Part shown: one piece after another, positions 9,569 through 17,832 of the stretch
Position numbering within the stretch: the stretch's first letter is position 1
Layout of the letters: every line of letters starts with the position of its first letter
Assembly (NCBI RefSeq): GCF_000744455.1
Contig: NZ_JQLY01000001.1
Span: 434,001-498,000 of the forward strand
Length of the DNA stretch: 64,000 nt
Origin: Methanobacterium sp. SMA-27
Lineage (GTDB): Archaea; Methanobacteriota; Methanobacteria; Methanobacteriales; Methanobacteriaceae
Direction: 5' to 3'
Translations under genes and position numbers: made by a program
Notes under the pieces: generated by a model
What the model saw: only the letters and a program-made list of their open reading frames with translations
Told to the model about the DNA's origin: nothing
Databases searched by the model: none

Positions 9569-10696
9569 TTAAGAACCTTTGAGCATTAAAGACATTATAC
9601 TATTTTTATTTCTTTTAGAATTACCAACCATACCAGATCCAGAGAGCATTTCCACTGTTGCCCTGTCAGTAATCTCCTTAAAAATACGTTTATATGCTGT
9701 GCAATGAGGATCTACACCTTCCACTTGCGCATCTGTAATTGCCAATGCATTATATGGACATCCGCCCCTGCAAAACTTGACATAAGTACATTTTTTACAT
9801 TCAACATCTACATATTCCTTGAATTTTTGTAGAAGTTTCCATGGTTGAGATTTGGCCAGATCATCTATGGTAGGATGGTCATAAACATTGCCCATTACAT
9901 ATTCTGGCATACCAACGAAACGATAGCATGGATATATACTACCATCTGGTCCTATGGCAAATGTGTCTCCCATACAATCAACGAAGGTACAAACAGTACC
10001 TTTGCGCCGGAAAACACTTTTAGCAAGGTTATCGATGTTCATGATTTCAATTTCATCCATATGTTCCAAGTATTGATCAAGTAGGTAAACCAAAAGTTCC
10101 CCATATTCTTCTGGTGAAAGAGCCCATTCCTCAGGATTTTCATCTCTCATGGAAGGCAGTGAAGGATGTAATTTAAGTGTTAATCCGTTATCAATGAAGT
10201 AATTTAGGATATCTTCTTTATAATTAATTGAATGTGAAGTAAATGTACATATAAAACTAACTTTCAGATTATGGGATTTTGCTATTTCATAACCTTTCAT
10301 AGTCTTTTTATAGTATCCTTCACCCCTTTGGTAGTTGTTCAGTTCTTCTGGACCATCAATACTCGAACCTATTGGAATATTATATTCACTAAATAATTCT
10401 GCCATTTCAGGGGTAAGATTCCATAAATTGGTTTGAAGAGCAAGAGCAGGTTTTAAATGTTCTAAACCTTTTTTTATTAGTGGAAGAGCTTTTTTATAAA
10501 AATCAAAACCAGCAAGTAAAGGTTCACCACCATGAAAAGTGAATGTAACTGTGTCATCTCTGAAGTTTTTAAGCCATTTAACAACTTCTTCCACAGTTTC
10601 AATGCTCATCAGATCTGAATCTACCTCGGAACTCCAGCAATAACTGCAGTTAGAGGGACAACCAAGTGTAGGGACTAGCATAACATGAAAAACCAT
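9569..10696 (-). CDS. Radical SAM/SPASM protein (peptide-modifying or sulfatase-maturase-like)
   Basis: 375 aa. The radical SAM cluster motif CxxxCxxC is at C13, C17 and C20 (CPSNCSYC), followed by the GGEP motif (FHGGEPLL) near residue 55 that contacts SAM. The C-terminal third is a SPASM domain with auxiliary cluster cysteines: CTFVDCMGD, IYPCYRF and CKKCTYVKFCRGGCPYNA. This architecture is shared by sulfatase maturases and by enzymes that modify ribosomally made peptides, including methanogen families defined in silico. No precursor peptide is seen next to it. It is followed upstream by a coiled-coil gene on the same strand. The subfamily and substrate remain open. Confidence 0.9.
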   Translation of the reverse strand: MVFHVMLVPTLGCPSNCSYCWSSEVDSDLMSIETVEEVVKWLKNFRDDTVTFTFHGGEPLLAGFDFYKKALPLIKKGLEHLKPALALQTNLWNLTPEMAELFSEYNIPIGSSIDGPEELNNYQRGEGYYKKTMKGYEIAKSHNLKVSFICTFTSHSINYKEDILNYFIDNGLTLKLHPSLPSMRDENPEEWALSPEEYGELLVYLLDQYLEHMDEIEIMNIDNLAKSVFRRKGTVCTFVDCMGDTFAIGPDGSIYPCYRFVGMPEYVMGNVYDHPTIDDLAKSQPWKLLQKFKEYVDVECKKCTYVKFCRGGCPYNALAITDAQVEGVDPHCTAYKRIFKEITDRATVEMLSGSGMVGNSKRNKNSIMSLMLKGS

Positions 10697-10768
10697 TAAA
10701 ACACCATTTTTTAGTTATAAATCATTTAATCAAGGTTTATTTATGTGATATGTTAATTACTTCAAAAA

Positions 10769-11128
10769 TTATTTCTTTTGTTTATCTTCTCTAGGATCAT
10801 CAACTGTTTTATTATCATCCAAATTCTTTCTTTTCAAAAACCTTCCAAACAAACTATTATCTGATTTAGATTTAGGAATCAACTCTTTTAACTTGGATAT
10901 TTCTTCCAGAGATTTGTTGTATTTGATCATAAGTTCCTTATGTTCATCAACCAGTTTTTCATACTTTAGATTTAACTGTTCATAGTCATTTAATGCATCT
11001 TTTGAAGACTCAAGTGTGCTGATTTTAGTTTTAAGTGTCTTCAACATTCCTTTTTGTTCTGAAAGTGTGGAAATTAGATTCTTGTTTGTGAACTTTAACT
11101 CAAGATTTTTGGTTTCTAATGTTTTCAA
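10769..11128 (-). CDS. Coiled-coil protein, function unknown
   Basis: About 119 aa, nearly all helical heptads rich in K, E and L, followed by a charged C-terminal tail. The start is uncertain. TTG at 11128 is the first conventional start, but the frame is open further upstream without an ATG or GTG. GGGGCTGATC, close to the consensus ribosome binding site, lies two bases before an ATT at 11176-11174 in the same frame, which would give 135 aa. No family is recognised. It lies between a radical SAM gene and a sulfite-reductase-like gene on the same strand. Confidence 0.65.
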   Translation of the reverse strand: MKTLETKNLELKFTNKNLISTLSEQKGMLKTLKTKISTLESSKDALNDYEQLNLKYEKLVDEHKELMIKYNKSLEEISKLKELIPKSKSDNSLFGRFLKRKNLDDNKTVDDPREDKQKK

Positions 11129-11236
11129 ATCGCTTTCAAGTTTATTAATTATTTCATCCTTTTTTTGTTCTAAAATGGGATCAGCCCCAAATTTATTTAA
11201 TATTATAAATGTTTTACTTGAACTTAAACATATAAG

Positions 11237-11920
11237 TTATGAAGAGTTATGGTTATTTAATATGTCATTCATGAAATTATCAAAGTTTATTTCTGCTATA
11301 AATGAACTTAAACGTTTTTCATTAGAGTTGGCTTTATAATAATCTATAATCCTGCCTATTAGATTTAAAGCATTTTCATCTGATAAATTTTTAGCCATTA
11401 AACTACCTATTCTAGGTTTTATTCCTGCATTCCCTCCGACTAATAGTTTCCATCCTTTTGGAGTTCCTATTAATCCAATATCTTTAATAGCAGGTTCAGC
11501 ACATGAATTTACACAACCTGAAACTCCAATTTTTAATTTTTTAGGTGTTTTAAGTCCACAATAAATATCATCAATTTTCATGCCCATTTCAATGGTGTCT
11601 TGCACACCTTTTTTACAGTACAATGATCCGGGACATAATTTGGATGGTCTCACCCTAGCGCCAGTAAAACCTCCGGGTTTCATATCTAGATCATCCCATA
11701 TGTTGTCAATATCTTCAGGTTTTATTCCAATCATTACTATTCTTTGACTTGAAGTCATTTTCAATGTTTTGACATGATATTTATCTGCTATATCTGCAAT
11801 CTTTCTTAATTCATATGGATCTATTATACCTCCAGCTATGTAAGGAATGATTGCATAAGTTTTCATGTCTTTTTGAAGTGAAGCTCCCTTTTCAGGTATG
11901 TTTTCCGTCAATAAGATCAC
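11237..11920 (-). CDS. Small sulfite/nitrite reductase-like siroheme protein
   Basis: 227 aa. It holds one ferredoxin-like half-domain plus the [4Fe-4S]-siroheme half of the sulfite/nitrite reductase family. Visible are the basic SQRIVMIG/GARVRPSKLCPG region and the cysteines CPGSLYC (~residue 98) and SGCVNSCAEP (~residue 135), which bind the cluster. It is about half the length of assimilatory reductases and matches the small Dsr-like proteins of methanogens. Substrate is not proven; sulfite or nitrite reduction is inferred. A structured segment lies about 100-190 bases upstream (see 12016-12106). Confidence 0.85.
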   Translation of the reverse strand: MILLTENIPEKGASLQKDMKTYAIIPYIAGGIIDPYELRKIADIADKYHVKTLKMTSSQRIVMIGIKPEDIDNIWDDLDMKPGGFTGARVRPSKLCPGSLYCKKGVQDTIEMGMKIDDIYCGLKTPKKLKIGVSGCVNSCAEPAIKDIGLIGTPKGWKLLVGGNAGIKPRIGSLMAKNLSDENALNLIGRIIDYYKANSNEKRLSSFIAEINFDNFMNDILNNHNSS

Positions 11921-12015
11921 CTTTATAAATTTAGTAATTTCAGCTTATTTATAAAAGAACTGTTTAAAATATAATTAATAAACAATTTATAATGATAAAA
12001 TATAAAATTAAAGTA

Positions 12016-12120
12016 TTACAGGGGATATTATTTGGTTAAATGACCATCAAACCCCTGTAAATAGAGATATAGAAAGGTATTAACACTGTAATAACCGCCT
12101 CCTTTCAGACACTCTAGCAT
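12016..12120 (-). promoter_or_regulatory. Structured leader candidate with two hairpins and nested small ORFs
   Basis: TTACAGGGG (12016-12024) pairs perfectly with CCCCTGTAA (12052-12060). A second hairpin joins GAAAGG and the bases after it (12072-12082) to CCTTTC and the bases before it (12093-12106), with one bulge. On the minus strand this lies upstream of the sulfite-reductase-like gene. An ATG at 12120 opens a 30-codon frame to 12028 (starts MLECLKGGGYY). A GGAGG at 12102-12098 is partly in the second stem and precedes a 16-codon GTG frame (12086-12036). It could be a leader peptide with attenuation, a riboswitch-like element or a small RNA. The rest of 11921-12494 is AT-rich with nothing recognised. 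Confidence 0.4.
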
Positions 12121-12494
12121 AACATTTCAGTGGATAACATAAAAATATTATGATCAAAAAGTAAACCAAAAACATTAAATAAGCACATTTTTTCCATTTA
12201 GATTAAATCTGCTCTTCTGGATTGTTTTTTAATACCCAAACTAATAATTAACAAAATTATTTTAAATAAAATTCATGACCTGCAAGGGAAAAAGATATTT
12301 CAATAAATATTAAAATTTTTTAAAAGTTTCTTGAAAATACTTACATTAAGTATATTTAAATCTGTTTAAAAGGATATATGGACTTATTATAATTACTATA
12401 GTTCATGCTATAGAATCATATTTAATTGAGGTATTATTATTTACTAATTAATAAAGATCTATATAAGCAATCAATTTTTGTAATTTAATTCATT

Positions 12495-12809
12495 TTAATG
12501 GGCCTTCCCATCTTTACAGAAATAACGGCCAGGTATACTACTTTTAAGGGATTTTTGGTTCCAAATTAAACATTCATTACATTTACAAACTTTTTTGGTA
12601 TCTATATCTTTGCAAATAGCTTTACCAGTAGAACAGTATAGTCCTGGCACTCTATCTGGACCCATCATCATAGGACTATCTAAATCCTGATTTTTTATTA
12701 ATAACATGATTTGTTGTTTATCTTTCACGCACTGACTTTCAATCTGGACAGCACACTGCATGCAAAGACATTTTTTAATGTTTTCCATGCTGAACTCTAT
12801 ATTTTCCAT
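12495..12809 (-). CDS. DUF2769 Cys-rich protein
   Basis: 104 aa with ten or more cysteines in the DUF2769 pattern: CLCMQC near residue 14, LYCSTGKAIC in the middle, CKCNECL near 78 and a closing RYFC. The spacing suggests metal or iron-sulfur binding. No catalytic domain is present. It resembles the N-terminal domain of the glutamate-synthase-like protein at the left end and the protein at 20567-20860. The preceding GGAGGATAAC fits a ribosome binding site. Function is unknown. Confidence 0.85.
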   Translation of the reverse strand: MENIEFSMENIKKCLCMQCAVQIESQCVKDKQQIMLLIKNQDLDSPMMMGPDRVPGLYCSTGKAICKDIDTKKVCKCNECLIWNQKSLKSSIPGRYFCKDGKAH

Positions 12810-12963
12810 GTTATCCTCCTCTATTCAATATTAACAAGAATAATTATAGAGTATCAAACTATTGAATTTTTCTACAGAACCAACATTTTTTGTTGATAAA
12901 ACCAATAATTATATTCCATTACAAATTTACTATAGAGATAATGAATTATACTAATTCATAATT

Positions 12964-13048
12964 GCCGGGATAGTCTAGCCAGGTAAGGCGCAGGATTCGA
13001 AATCCTGTTGAGCTATGCTCGTCCTGGGTTCAAATCCCAGTCCCGGCG
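12964..13048 (+). tRNA. tRNA-Ser(CGA)
   Basis: A full class II cloverleaf. The acceptor stem GCCGGGA pairs with TCCCGGC, with discriminator G at 13048. The anticodon stem CAGGA/TCCTG encloses the loop TTCGAAA, anticodon CGA (reads UCG). A long variable arm (GAGC...GCTC) and the TPsiC arm CTGGG-TTCAAAT-CCCAG follow. CCA is not encoded. A TATA-like TTTACTATA lies near 12925. Confidence 0.95.
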
Positions 13049-13244
13049 TAGATTTTTTTATTGTAATTGTTTTTCATAGATAATATTAATTGTTGATTCA
13101 TCGATATTATAGTCAAGTAAGATAAAAACATTGGATTTGTTTGATTCAGATATTATTAGTTGTTAAAATTTAAATCAAATTTAATTATAAAAACCCTATT
13201 ATATTCTTTAAATATTATATTTGGAAAATGAAGGGGGTTTATTA

Positions 13245-13586
13245 ATGGAATTAGAGTTTAAGAATGTGATTGCTGTATTTTTTATAATGGCAATATTAAT
13301 TACAGTAAGCGGATGTACAAGTATATCGAACAATACAACCAACAACACAACTAATATCACTGAAAAGAATAACACAGATAACGTGAATACAACAACAGAT
13401 ATTAGTGCTGTTAAAGCCAAAGAACTCGCAACACAATATACAGGAATTGGTGTCACTTTAGGAACTCCTACATTAACAACATTTAAAGGTGTTAAGGTAT
13501 GGAAAGTGCCTGTTTCAACCAGCGGATTGAATAAACCTGTTGACAATATATATATCAATGCAGTTACAGGTAAAAGAGTTCAATAA
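13245..13586 (+). CDS. Small predicted lipoprotein, PepSY-like C-terminus
   Basis: About 113 aa. A short basic N-terminus is followed by a hydrophobic segment and the lipobox-like VSGC (Cys near residue 24), consistent with a lipid-anchored surface protein. Next is a Thr/Asn-rich linker with many NxT sites, then a ~55-residue domain (AKELATQY ... YINAVTGKRV) that resembles a single PepSY repeat. The ATG at 13245 has GGGGG at the right spacing and is preferred over the TTG at 13221. A T-rich terminator-like run follows. Function is unknown. Confidence 0.82.
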   Translation: MELEFKNVIAVFFIMAILITVSGCTSISNNTTNNTTNITEKNNTDNVNTTTDISAVKAKELATQYTGIGVTLGTPTLTTFKGVKVWKVPVSTSGLNKPVDNIYINAVTGKRVQ

Positions 13587-13663
13587 TAGATTTTTTTTAA
13601 TTTTTTTTGTTAACATATTTTTTATCAAGATAACATGTTTTTATTTTTATCTGAGGGCATGAT

Positions 13664-14020
13664 TCATATCCATGTAATCTTTAAAAGTACTAAAAGAGCA
13701 CCAAATTCAATAATACTCAAGCTTAATACAGGAAATCCCATTCCAGGACCATGAAACCCTTTTGCAGCAAGTAGAAAAATTAGGAACATGATGTTTTGGA
13801 CTATTAATAATGTTGCAAATATGGCCAACCCTAGACTGAACTGGGATCTAAGTTTCCTGTAACTTCCAACATATGTGAATAAAAGTATTAGAAGCAATAA
13901 AATATTGGCAGCACAAACTAGGGCAGCAATAATAGCCAAATTAGGATCGTCTAGTGGGGGTCCCCTTTCTAATTTATTCCCATTAAAACCTTCTGTTCCA
14001 GGAACTAATTCATCACTCAC
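13664..14020 (-). CDS. Three-TM membrane protein, paired with winged-helix regulator (copy 2)
   Basis: 118 aa with a GTG start and the exact consensus GGTGATC upstream. After a short hydrophilic N-terminus there are three membrane segments. The pattern (LLFTYVGSYRKLRSQFSLGLAIFAT...IQNIM) matches that of the protein at 14621-14962 (LLYTYWKTYKEVKSKFTIGLLYFAT). It begins 11 bases after the winged-helix gene 14032-14313 and is surely cotranscribed. Function is unknown; a membrane sensor or partner for the regulator is plausible. Confidence 0.8.
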   Translation of the reverse strand: MSDELVPGTEGFNGNKLERGPPLDDPNLAIIAALVCAANILLLLILLFTYVGSYRKLRSQFSLGLAIFATLLIVQNIMFLIFLLAAKGFHGPGMGFPVLSLSIIEFGALLVLLKITWI

Positions 14021-14031
14021 ATGATCACCTT

Positions 14032-14313
14032 CTAATTTTCACTAATTTCCTTCCATATCTGCTGGAAAAGTTCATAATTTTCTTCCATCGAGGATGAAAG
14101 AAAATACATGGTTCCATATTTTTCTCCAGATGCTGTTATTATGTTATTATCCTCTAAAACCTTGATGTGATGCCTAACTGTTTTATAATCTAGTTCTAAT
14201 TTTTCAGCAAGCTGGTGGGCGTTATAAGGCCTTTGATTTAGTAGGTGTATTATCCTGGCCCTATTAACTCCTCCTTTTGTACCAGCAATAAGCCACCAAA
14301 GTATTTTCTTCAT
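14032..14313 (-). CDS. Winged helix-turn-helix transcriptional regulator (ArsR-like), copy 2
   Basis: About 93 aa. A short conserved N-terminus (KKILWWLIAGTKGG) precedes a winged helix with the recognition region [20 protein letters not shown] and a wing ending YGTMYFLS. The ATG at 14313 has GGTGAT four bases upstream. It is about 60% identical by eye to the regulator at 15015-15293. Each copy is followed by a three-TM protein, so this is a duplicated two-gene unit. Confidence 0.87.
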   Translation of the reverse strand: MKKILWWLIAGTKGGVNRARIIHLLNQRPYNAHQLAEKLELDYKTVRHHIKVLEDNNIITASGEKYGTMYFLSSSMEENYELFQQIWKEISEN

Positions 14314-14325
14314 GGGCATCACCAA

Positions 14326-14620
14326 ATAGGTTATGAAGTTATTATAGTATCATATTTTAGTTTTATAACTAGCAAAAATATACTTATCGATCCATTTTCA
14401 TGTATTCGTATTATTATTGCCATATAGAATAACAACAAATTTTTTGTAAACTTTAGTTCAGATATGTGCTAATTGTCTGCAAAATAACAGAGTAGTTTTC
14501 CATATTTACACTTAAATCTATAATATTTCAATAAATTATTTTAACAAAATACGTTTTAAAGAAATGAAAAAGAAATAAATCTTGGTTGCATGATAAAAGA
14601 ATAATAAGATGTTATATTTA
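14326..14620. other. Intergenic region between two duplicated gene pairs
   Basis: About 295 AT-rich bases. It should hold the promoter for the downstream regulator/membrane pair and the end of the upstream unit. No open frame or clear hairpin was seen. Confidence 0.4.
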
Positions 14621-14962
14621 TTATTCCTTGGTTATTTTATATAATATTGATAGAGCAACCAATTGAATCAAATTGATGAAGAACAACGCAATATGTGGCC
14701 TTCCAAAATCAGAATGAGATATTTCAGATGGTATAACTGGAAGTATTAATGGAATGATAAGTGCCATAGTTACTAATATATTCTGGATAAGAAGGAAGGT
14801 TGCAAAATACAAAAGGCCTATTGTGAATTTAGATTTTACTTCTTTATATGTTTTCCAATAAGTATACAGCAATCCTACTAACAAACAAACGTTTGCAATT
14901 CCAATTGCCACTGCAAGATAAATTACTATTAATATTGTAGGCCCTATTACTTCGGTTACCAT
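14621..14962 (-). CDS. Three-TM membrane protein, paired with winged-helix regulator (copy 1)
   Basis: 113 aa with three hydrophobic segments and a short charged loop (YWKTYKEVKSKF) after the first. It resembles 13664-14020 in layout and in several local motifs. The ATG has AAGAGGATAT upstream. It follows its regulator gene by about 50 bases. Function is unknown. Confidence 0.8.
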   Translation of the reverse strand: MVTEVIGPTILIVIYLAVAIGIANVCLLVGLLYTYWKTYKEVKSKFTIGLLYFATFLLIQNILVTMALIIPLILPVIPSEISHSDFGRPHIALFFINLIQLVALSILYKITKE

Positions 14963-15014
14963 TTTTATATCCTCTTACAAATTCTTTTGTCCCAAATAAC
15001 TTGATATATAATTT

Positions 15015-15293
15015 TTAAACCAATTCCTTCCAAATGTCTCTGAAAATATCATAATTTTCTTCCATTTTTGGTGAAAGGAAATACAATTCCCCATACTTAT
15101 TTTTACCTGTAGAAGTTATCATATTGTTTTCGTCTAATATTTTCAAATGATGTCGCACTGTTTTATAGTTGAGTTCAAGTTTTTCCGCGAGCTGATGGGC
15201 GTTATAAGGTCTTTCTTTCAAAGCCATAATAATTCTAGCTCGATTAGGCCCTCCTGCTGTTCCAGCAAATACCCACCAAATCAGTTTTCTCAT
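15015..15293 (-). CDS. Winged helix-turn-helix transcriptional regulator (ArsR-like), copy 1
   Basis: About 92 aa. Same layout as 14032-14313: N-terminal [14 protein letters not shown], helix-turn-helix [20 protein letters not shown], wing ending YGELYFLS, and a C-terminal aromatic helix. The ATG at 15293 is chosen over an upstream TTG at 15308. A divergent 34-aa membrane peptide gene begins about 95 bases away, so the intergenic region may hold the regulator's own operator. Confidence 0.87.
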   Translation of the reverse strand: MRKLIWWVFAGTAGGPNRARIIMALKERPYNAHQLAEKLELNYKTVRHHLKILDENNMITSTGKNKYGELYFLSPKMEENYDIFRDIWKELV

Positions 15294-15388
15294 ATTAAAC
15301 ATTCCCAACTTTTTGAATTCTTGAAACTTTATTAAGTTATAATTTAAAACTATAAATATAATATGTTAACTTTTATGGGCGGTGTTTT

Positions 15389-15493
15389 ATGAGTATTGGA
15401 GTAATAGTTGCTTTGTTAGGTATAATAATAATGATCACATACATTACAATAAAATTCTGGCTACTTTACAAAAAATCAAAGCCTAAACTTTAA
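15389..15493 (+). CDS. 34-aa single-pass membrane peptide
   Basis: Starts MSIGVIVALLGIIIM. Residues 4-27 form one membrane helix, followed by a basic tail (YKKSKPKL). GGCGGTG, close to the consensus ribosome binding site, lies six bases before the ATG. It is divergent from the winged-helix/3-TM unit. Small single-pass proteins with a positive tail often act as partners of larger membrane proteins; no function can be given. Confidence 0.6.
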   Translation: MSIGVIVALLGIIIMITYITIKFWLLYKKSKPKL

Positions 15494-15607
15494 TTTGGAT
15501 TAACATACAGTCGTTATTCCAATTCTAAAAATTCCTTAAAAAATTAAATATTCGGATTAAAAAATAAACATCAATTTTCTATAAACTTAGAGGGTTCAAA
15601 GTATTGT

Positions 15608-16912
15608 TTAAGAGTTGGTGTTACTTTTTTGAAGCATTATATCCAGTATTATTTTGTCAGCATCTTTCATACCATCATTTCCTACTCTGCAAAAATTTTT
15701 TATAGTGTCGTCAGGATTTTTTTCAATTATACCATCTGTTGATTTTATTGAATTCCCTTCTAATGTAACAATGGTGGATTGTATGGCTGCTGTAGTGCAA
15801 GTTGCTACTTTAAGGGCACATCCTGCTTTTGCACCATCACAGATCATTCCTGTTATATTGCCCAATATGTTCTGTATTGATGATTTTATTTCCCCTTCAC
15901 CACCACCCATCATGTAAGTGATTCCACAACATGCACCTGTAGCAGATATAGTTGCACCGCACAAAGAGGATAAACGTCCTAAAATTGATTTAATGTAGAT
16001 AGTTATTAGGTTACTGAGTACTACTCCTCGTATTAATGTATCTTCATTAGAATCCAATTTCTCTGCAAATGCAACAACAGGAATTGTGGCAGAAATTCCT
16101 TGATTTCCACTTCCAGAATTACTCATAACCGGTAAAATACTACCAGCCATACGGGCATCAGATCCTGCTGCTGTTAATGCTGTTGCGTAATTTGCCGCAT
16201 CATCTGCAATAAATCCATTTTCCATATTTGATTTGATACTCCTACCAACATGAAGACCATAAGGTTTATCCAAGCCTTCTAAACAAATTTCCATATTCAG
16301 TTTAATGCTTTCTCTAATTAAATCAAGTTTTTTTATGTCAACATTATTAACAAATTTCCATATTGAATCAACACTCAGAAAATCCAGATTTTCTTCGGTC
16401 ATGTCATAATTGAATATTTGCTTATCAGTACTCTTTTGAATATCAACAATATTTTTCCCGTTAACTTCTAGCAAAACAACATTGTTATGTATATCTTCAA
16501 TAATTACCCGGGAATTAAAGTCCTCAGTTTCAACAATTACTTCTACATATAACTTTTTAGGAGAATTGGCTAACTTAACAGTAACCAAGCCCATTTCGAT
16601 CATTTTTTGGGCATTTTCAATGTCATGATCTTTGAGATTAGCAAGTACCTCTAGATTTTTGTCTAGATACTCAGCAAAAATACCCAATGCTGCTGCTAGA
16701 TTTATACCACAACTATCTGTTCCAGGGATTCCAACAGACATAGCATTTTTAATAACATTACGAGATGCAATTACTTCAACTTTAATTATCTTATTTCCTT
16801 CTGCATATTTTTTAGCAAGAGCTGCTGCATATGCAATAGAATTAGGTTCTGTGCATCCTAATGCAACAACTAGCTCCCTTTCTAAAAGATCCAAGAATTT
16901 TTCATCGTACAT
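15608..16912 (-). CDS. L-cysteine desulfidase (MJ1025-like family)
   Basis: 434 aa. The family breaks L-cysteine into sulfide, ammonia and pyruvate using a [4Fe-4S] cluster and is related to the alpha/beta parts of L-serine dehydratase. Visible landmarks are ALGCTEPNS near residue 20, SNSGSGNQGI near 262, and late cysteines SLCGATISATGACCG and CDGAKAGC, whose seven-residue spacing matches the cluster cysteines reported for the Methanocaldococcus enzyme. Length fits the family. It fits the sulfide-dependent homocysteine synthesis encoded at 45.4-47.4 kb. It is divergent from the nitroreductase gene. Confidence 0.9.
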   Translation of the reverse strand: MYDEKFLDLLERELVVALGCTEPNSIAYAAALAKKYAEGNKIIKVEVIASRNVIKNAMSVGIPGTDSCGINLAAALGIFAEYLDKNLEVLANLKDHDIENAQKMIEMGLVTVKLANSPKKLYVEVIVETEDFNSRVIIEDIHNNVVLLEVNGKNIVDIQKSTDKQIFNYDMTEENLDFLSVDSIWKFVNNVDIKKLDLIRESIKLNMEICLEGLDKPYGLHVGRSIKSNMENGFIADDAANYATALTAAGSDARMAGSILPVMSNSGSGNQGISATIPVVAFAEKLDSNEDTLIRGVVLSNLITIYIKSILGRLSSLCGATISATGACCGITYMMGGGEGEIKSSIQNILGNITGMICDGAKAGCALKVATCTTAAIQSTIVTLEGNSIKSTDGIIEKNPDDTIKNFCRVGNDGMKDADKIILDIMLQKSNTNS

Positions 16913-17126
16913 TGTAATCCACTTCTATAATTAATTCATAAAAAAATGAGTTATATTCCAATTAATGTTTCATGTAAAATTTAAATTATATAAACATTTG
17001 GATATTATAAATTTATGAATATTTATTTTGTTAAGAAAAAACTAATTAAGAGAATTAACAAAACTAAAACATAATAAGATTATTTTACATTAAAATATCA
17101 AGTTAAAAAAAATTTGGAGCATTAAT

Positions 17127-17793
17127 ATGGACATTAATATCGATAAACAAACTAATGAATTATTGGATGAAGTTATAAAATCAAGACGTTCAGTTAGATC
17201 TTTTAAGAAACAATCACCTCCAAAGGAGAATATTGAAGATATTTTAAATGCAGGAATGTTGGCCCCATTTGCTGCACAAGCTGTTGGAGAAATGAAAGAT
17301 TTCAGACGCTTTTTTGTATTTGAAAATGACACCCCCAGTATCGAAATCGCAGAAAAACTCATGAAAAATAAAGCGGTGGAAGGGTTAAATCATTTTAAGA
17401 ATATACTTAAAGAAAAACCTTTTTTAAAACCAAGAGTCCAACCATTCATTGGATAAACTTCAGATGACTGTAGATAATGGTGTTCTTGGTGTGGGAACAG
17501 CACCGTATTTTATAGTTGTTGCTGAAGTAAGAGGAATTCCGCCTGTTGAACAGGAATCTATTGCACATTGTCTTGAAAATATGTGGCTTAAAGCAACAGC
17601 CTTAAAACTTGGATTTCATCTAGTATCTTTAACATCACAAATGGCGGAGGATAAAGAGTTTCTCACACTTCTTAACATACCTGCAGGTAAGTACAGTATT
17701 AATGGATGTGCTGTGGGTTATCCTGCAATTGGAACACCATCTGTAAATCGTCCAGAAGTCAAAGATGTTACAATTTGGATGGGTGATAGATGA
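17127..17793 (+). pseudogene. Nitroreductase-family protein, interrupted by a one-base insertion
   Basis: The ATG at 17127 has GGAG upstream. The first frame (VIKSRRSVRSFKKQSPP, the usual N-terminal FMN-binding SRRSxRxF motif) ends at 17456 after QPFIG. Dropping one G from the GG at 17451-17452 gives QPFIDKLQMTV and joins the second frame to 17793. The whole is about 222 aa, normal for the family. The second half carries the FMN/dimer region (ENMWLKATALKLGFH) and the C-terminal VGYP motif. These flavoproteins reduce nitro or other electron-poor compounds with NAD(P)H. No other defect is seen, so a sequencing error is possible. The flavin reductase follows 39 bases downstream. Confidence 0.87.
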
Positions 17794-17832
17794 AAATAAA
17801 TTTGTTTAAAAAAAATTAAGGAGGAACTAGCT

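Noticed and set aside
12964..13048. tRNA-Ser as an integration site for a mobile element
   Set aside because: No second copy of the tRNA 3' end, integrase or phage gene was found in the window.
13208..13558. Long minus-strand frame over the lipoprotein gene
   Set aside because: It has no ribosome binding site and no family pattern. The plus-strand frame has a lipobox, a ribosome binding site and a conserved-looking domain.
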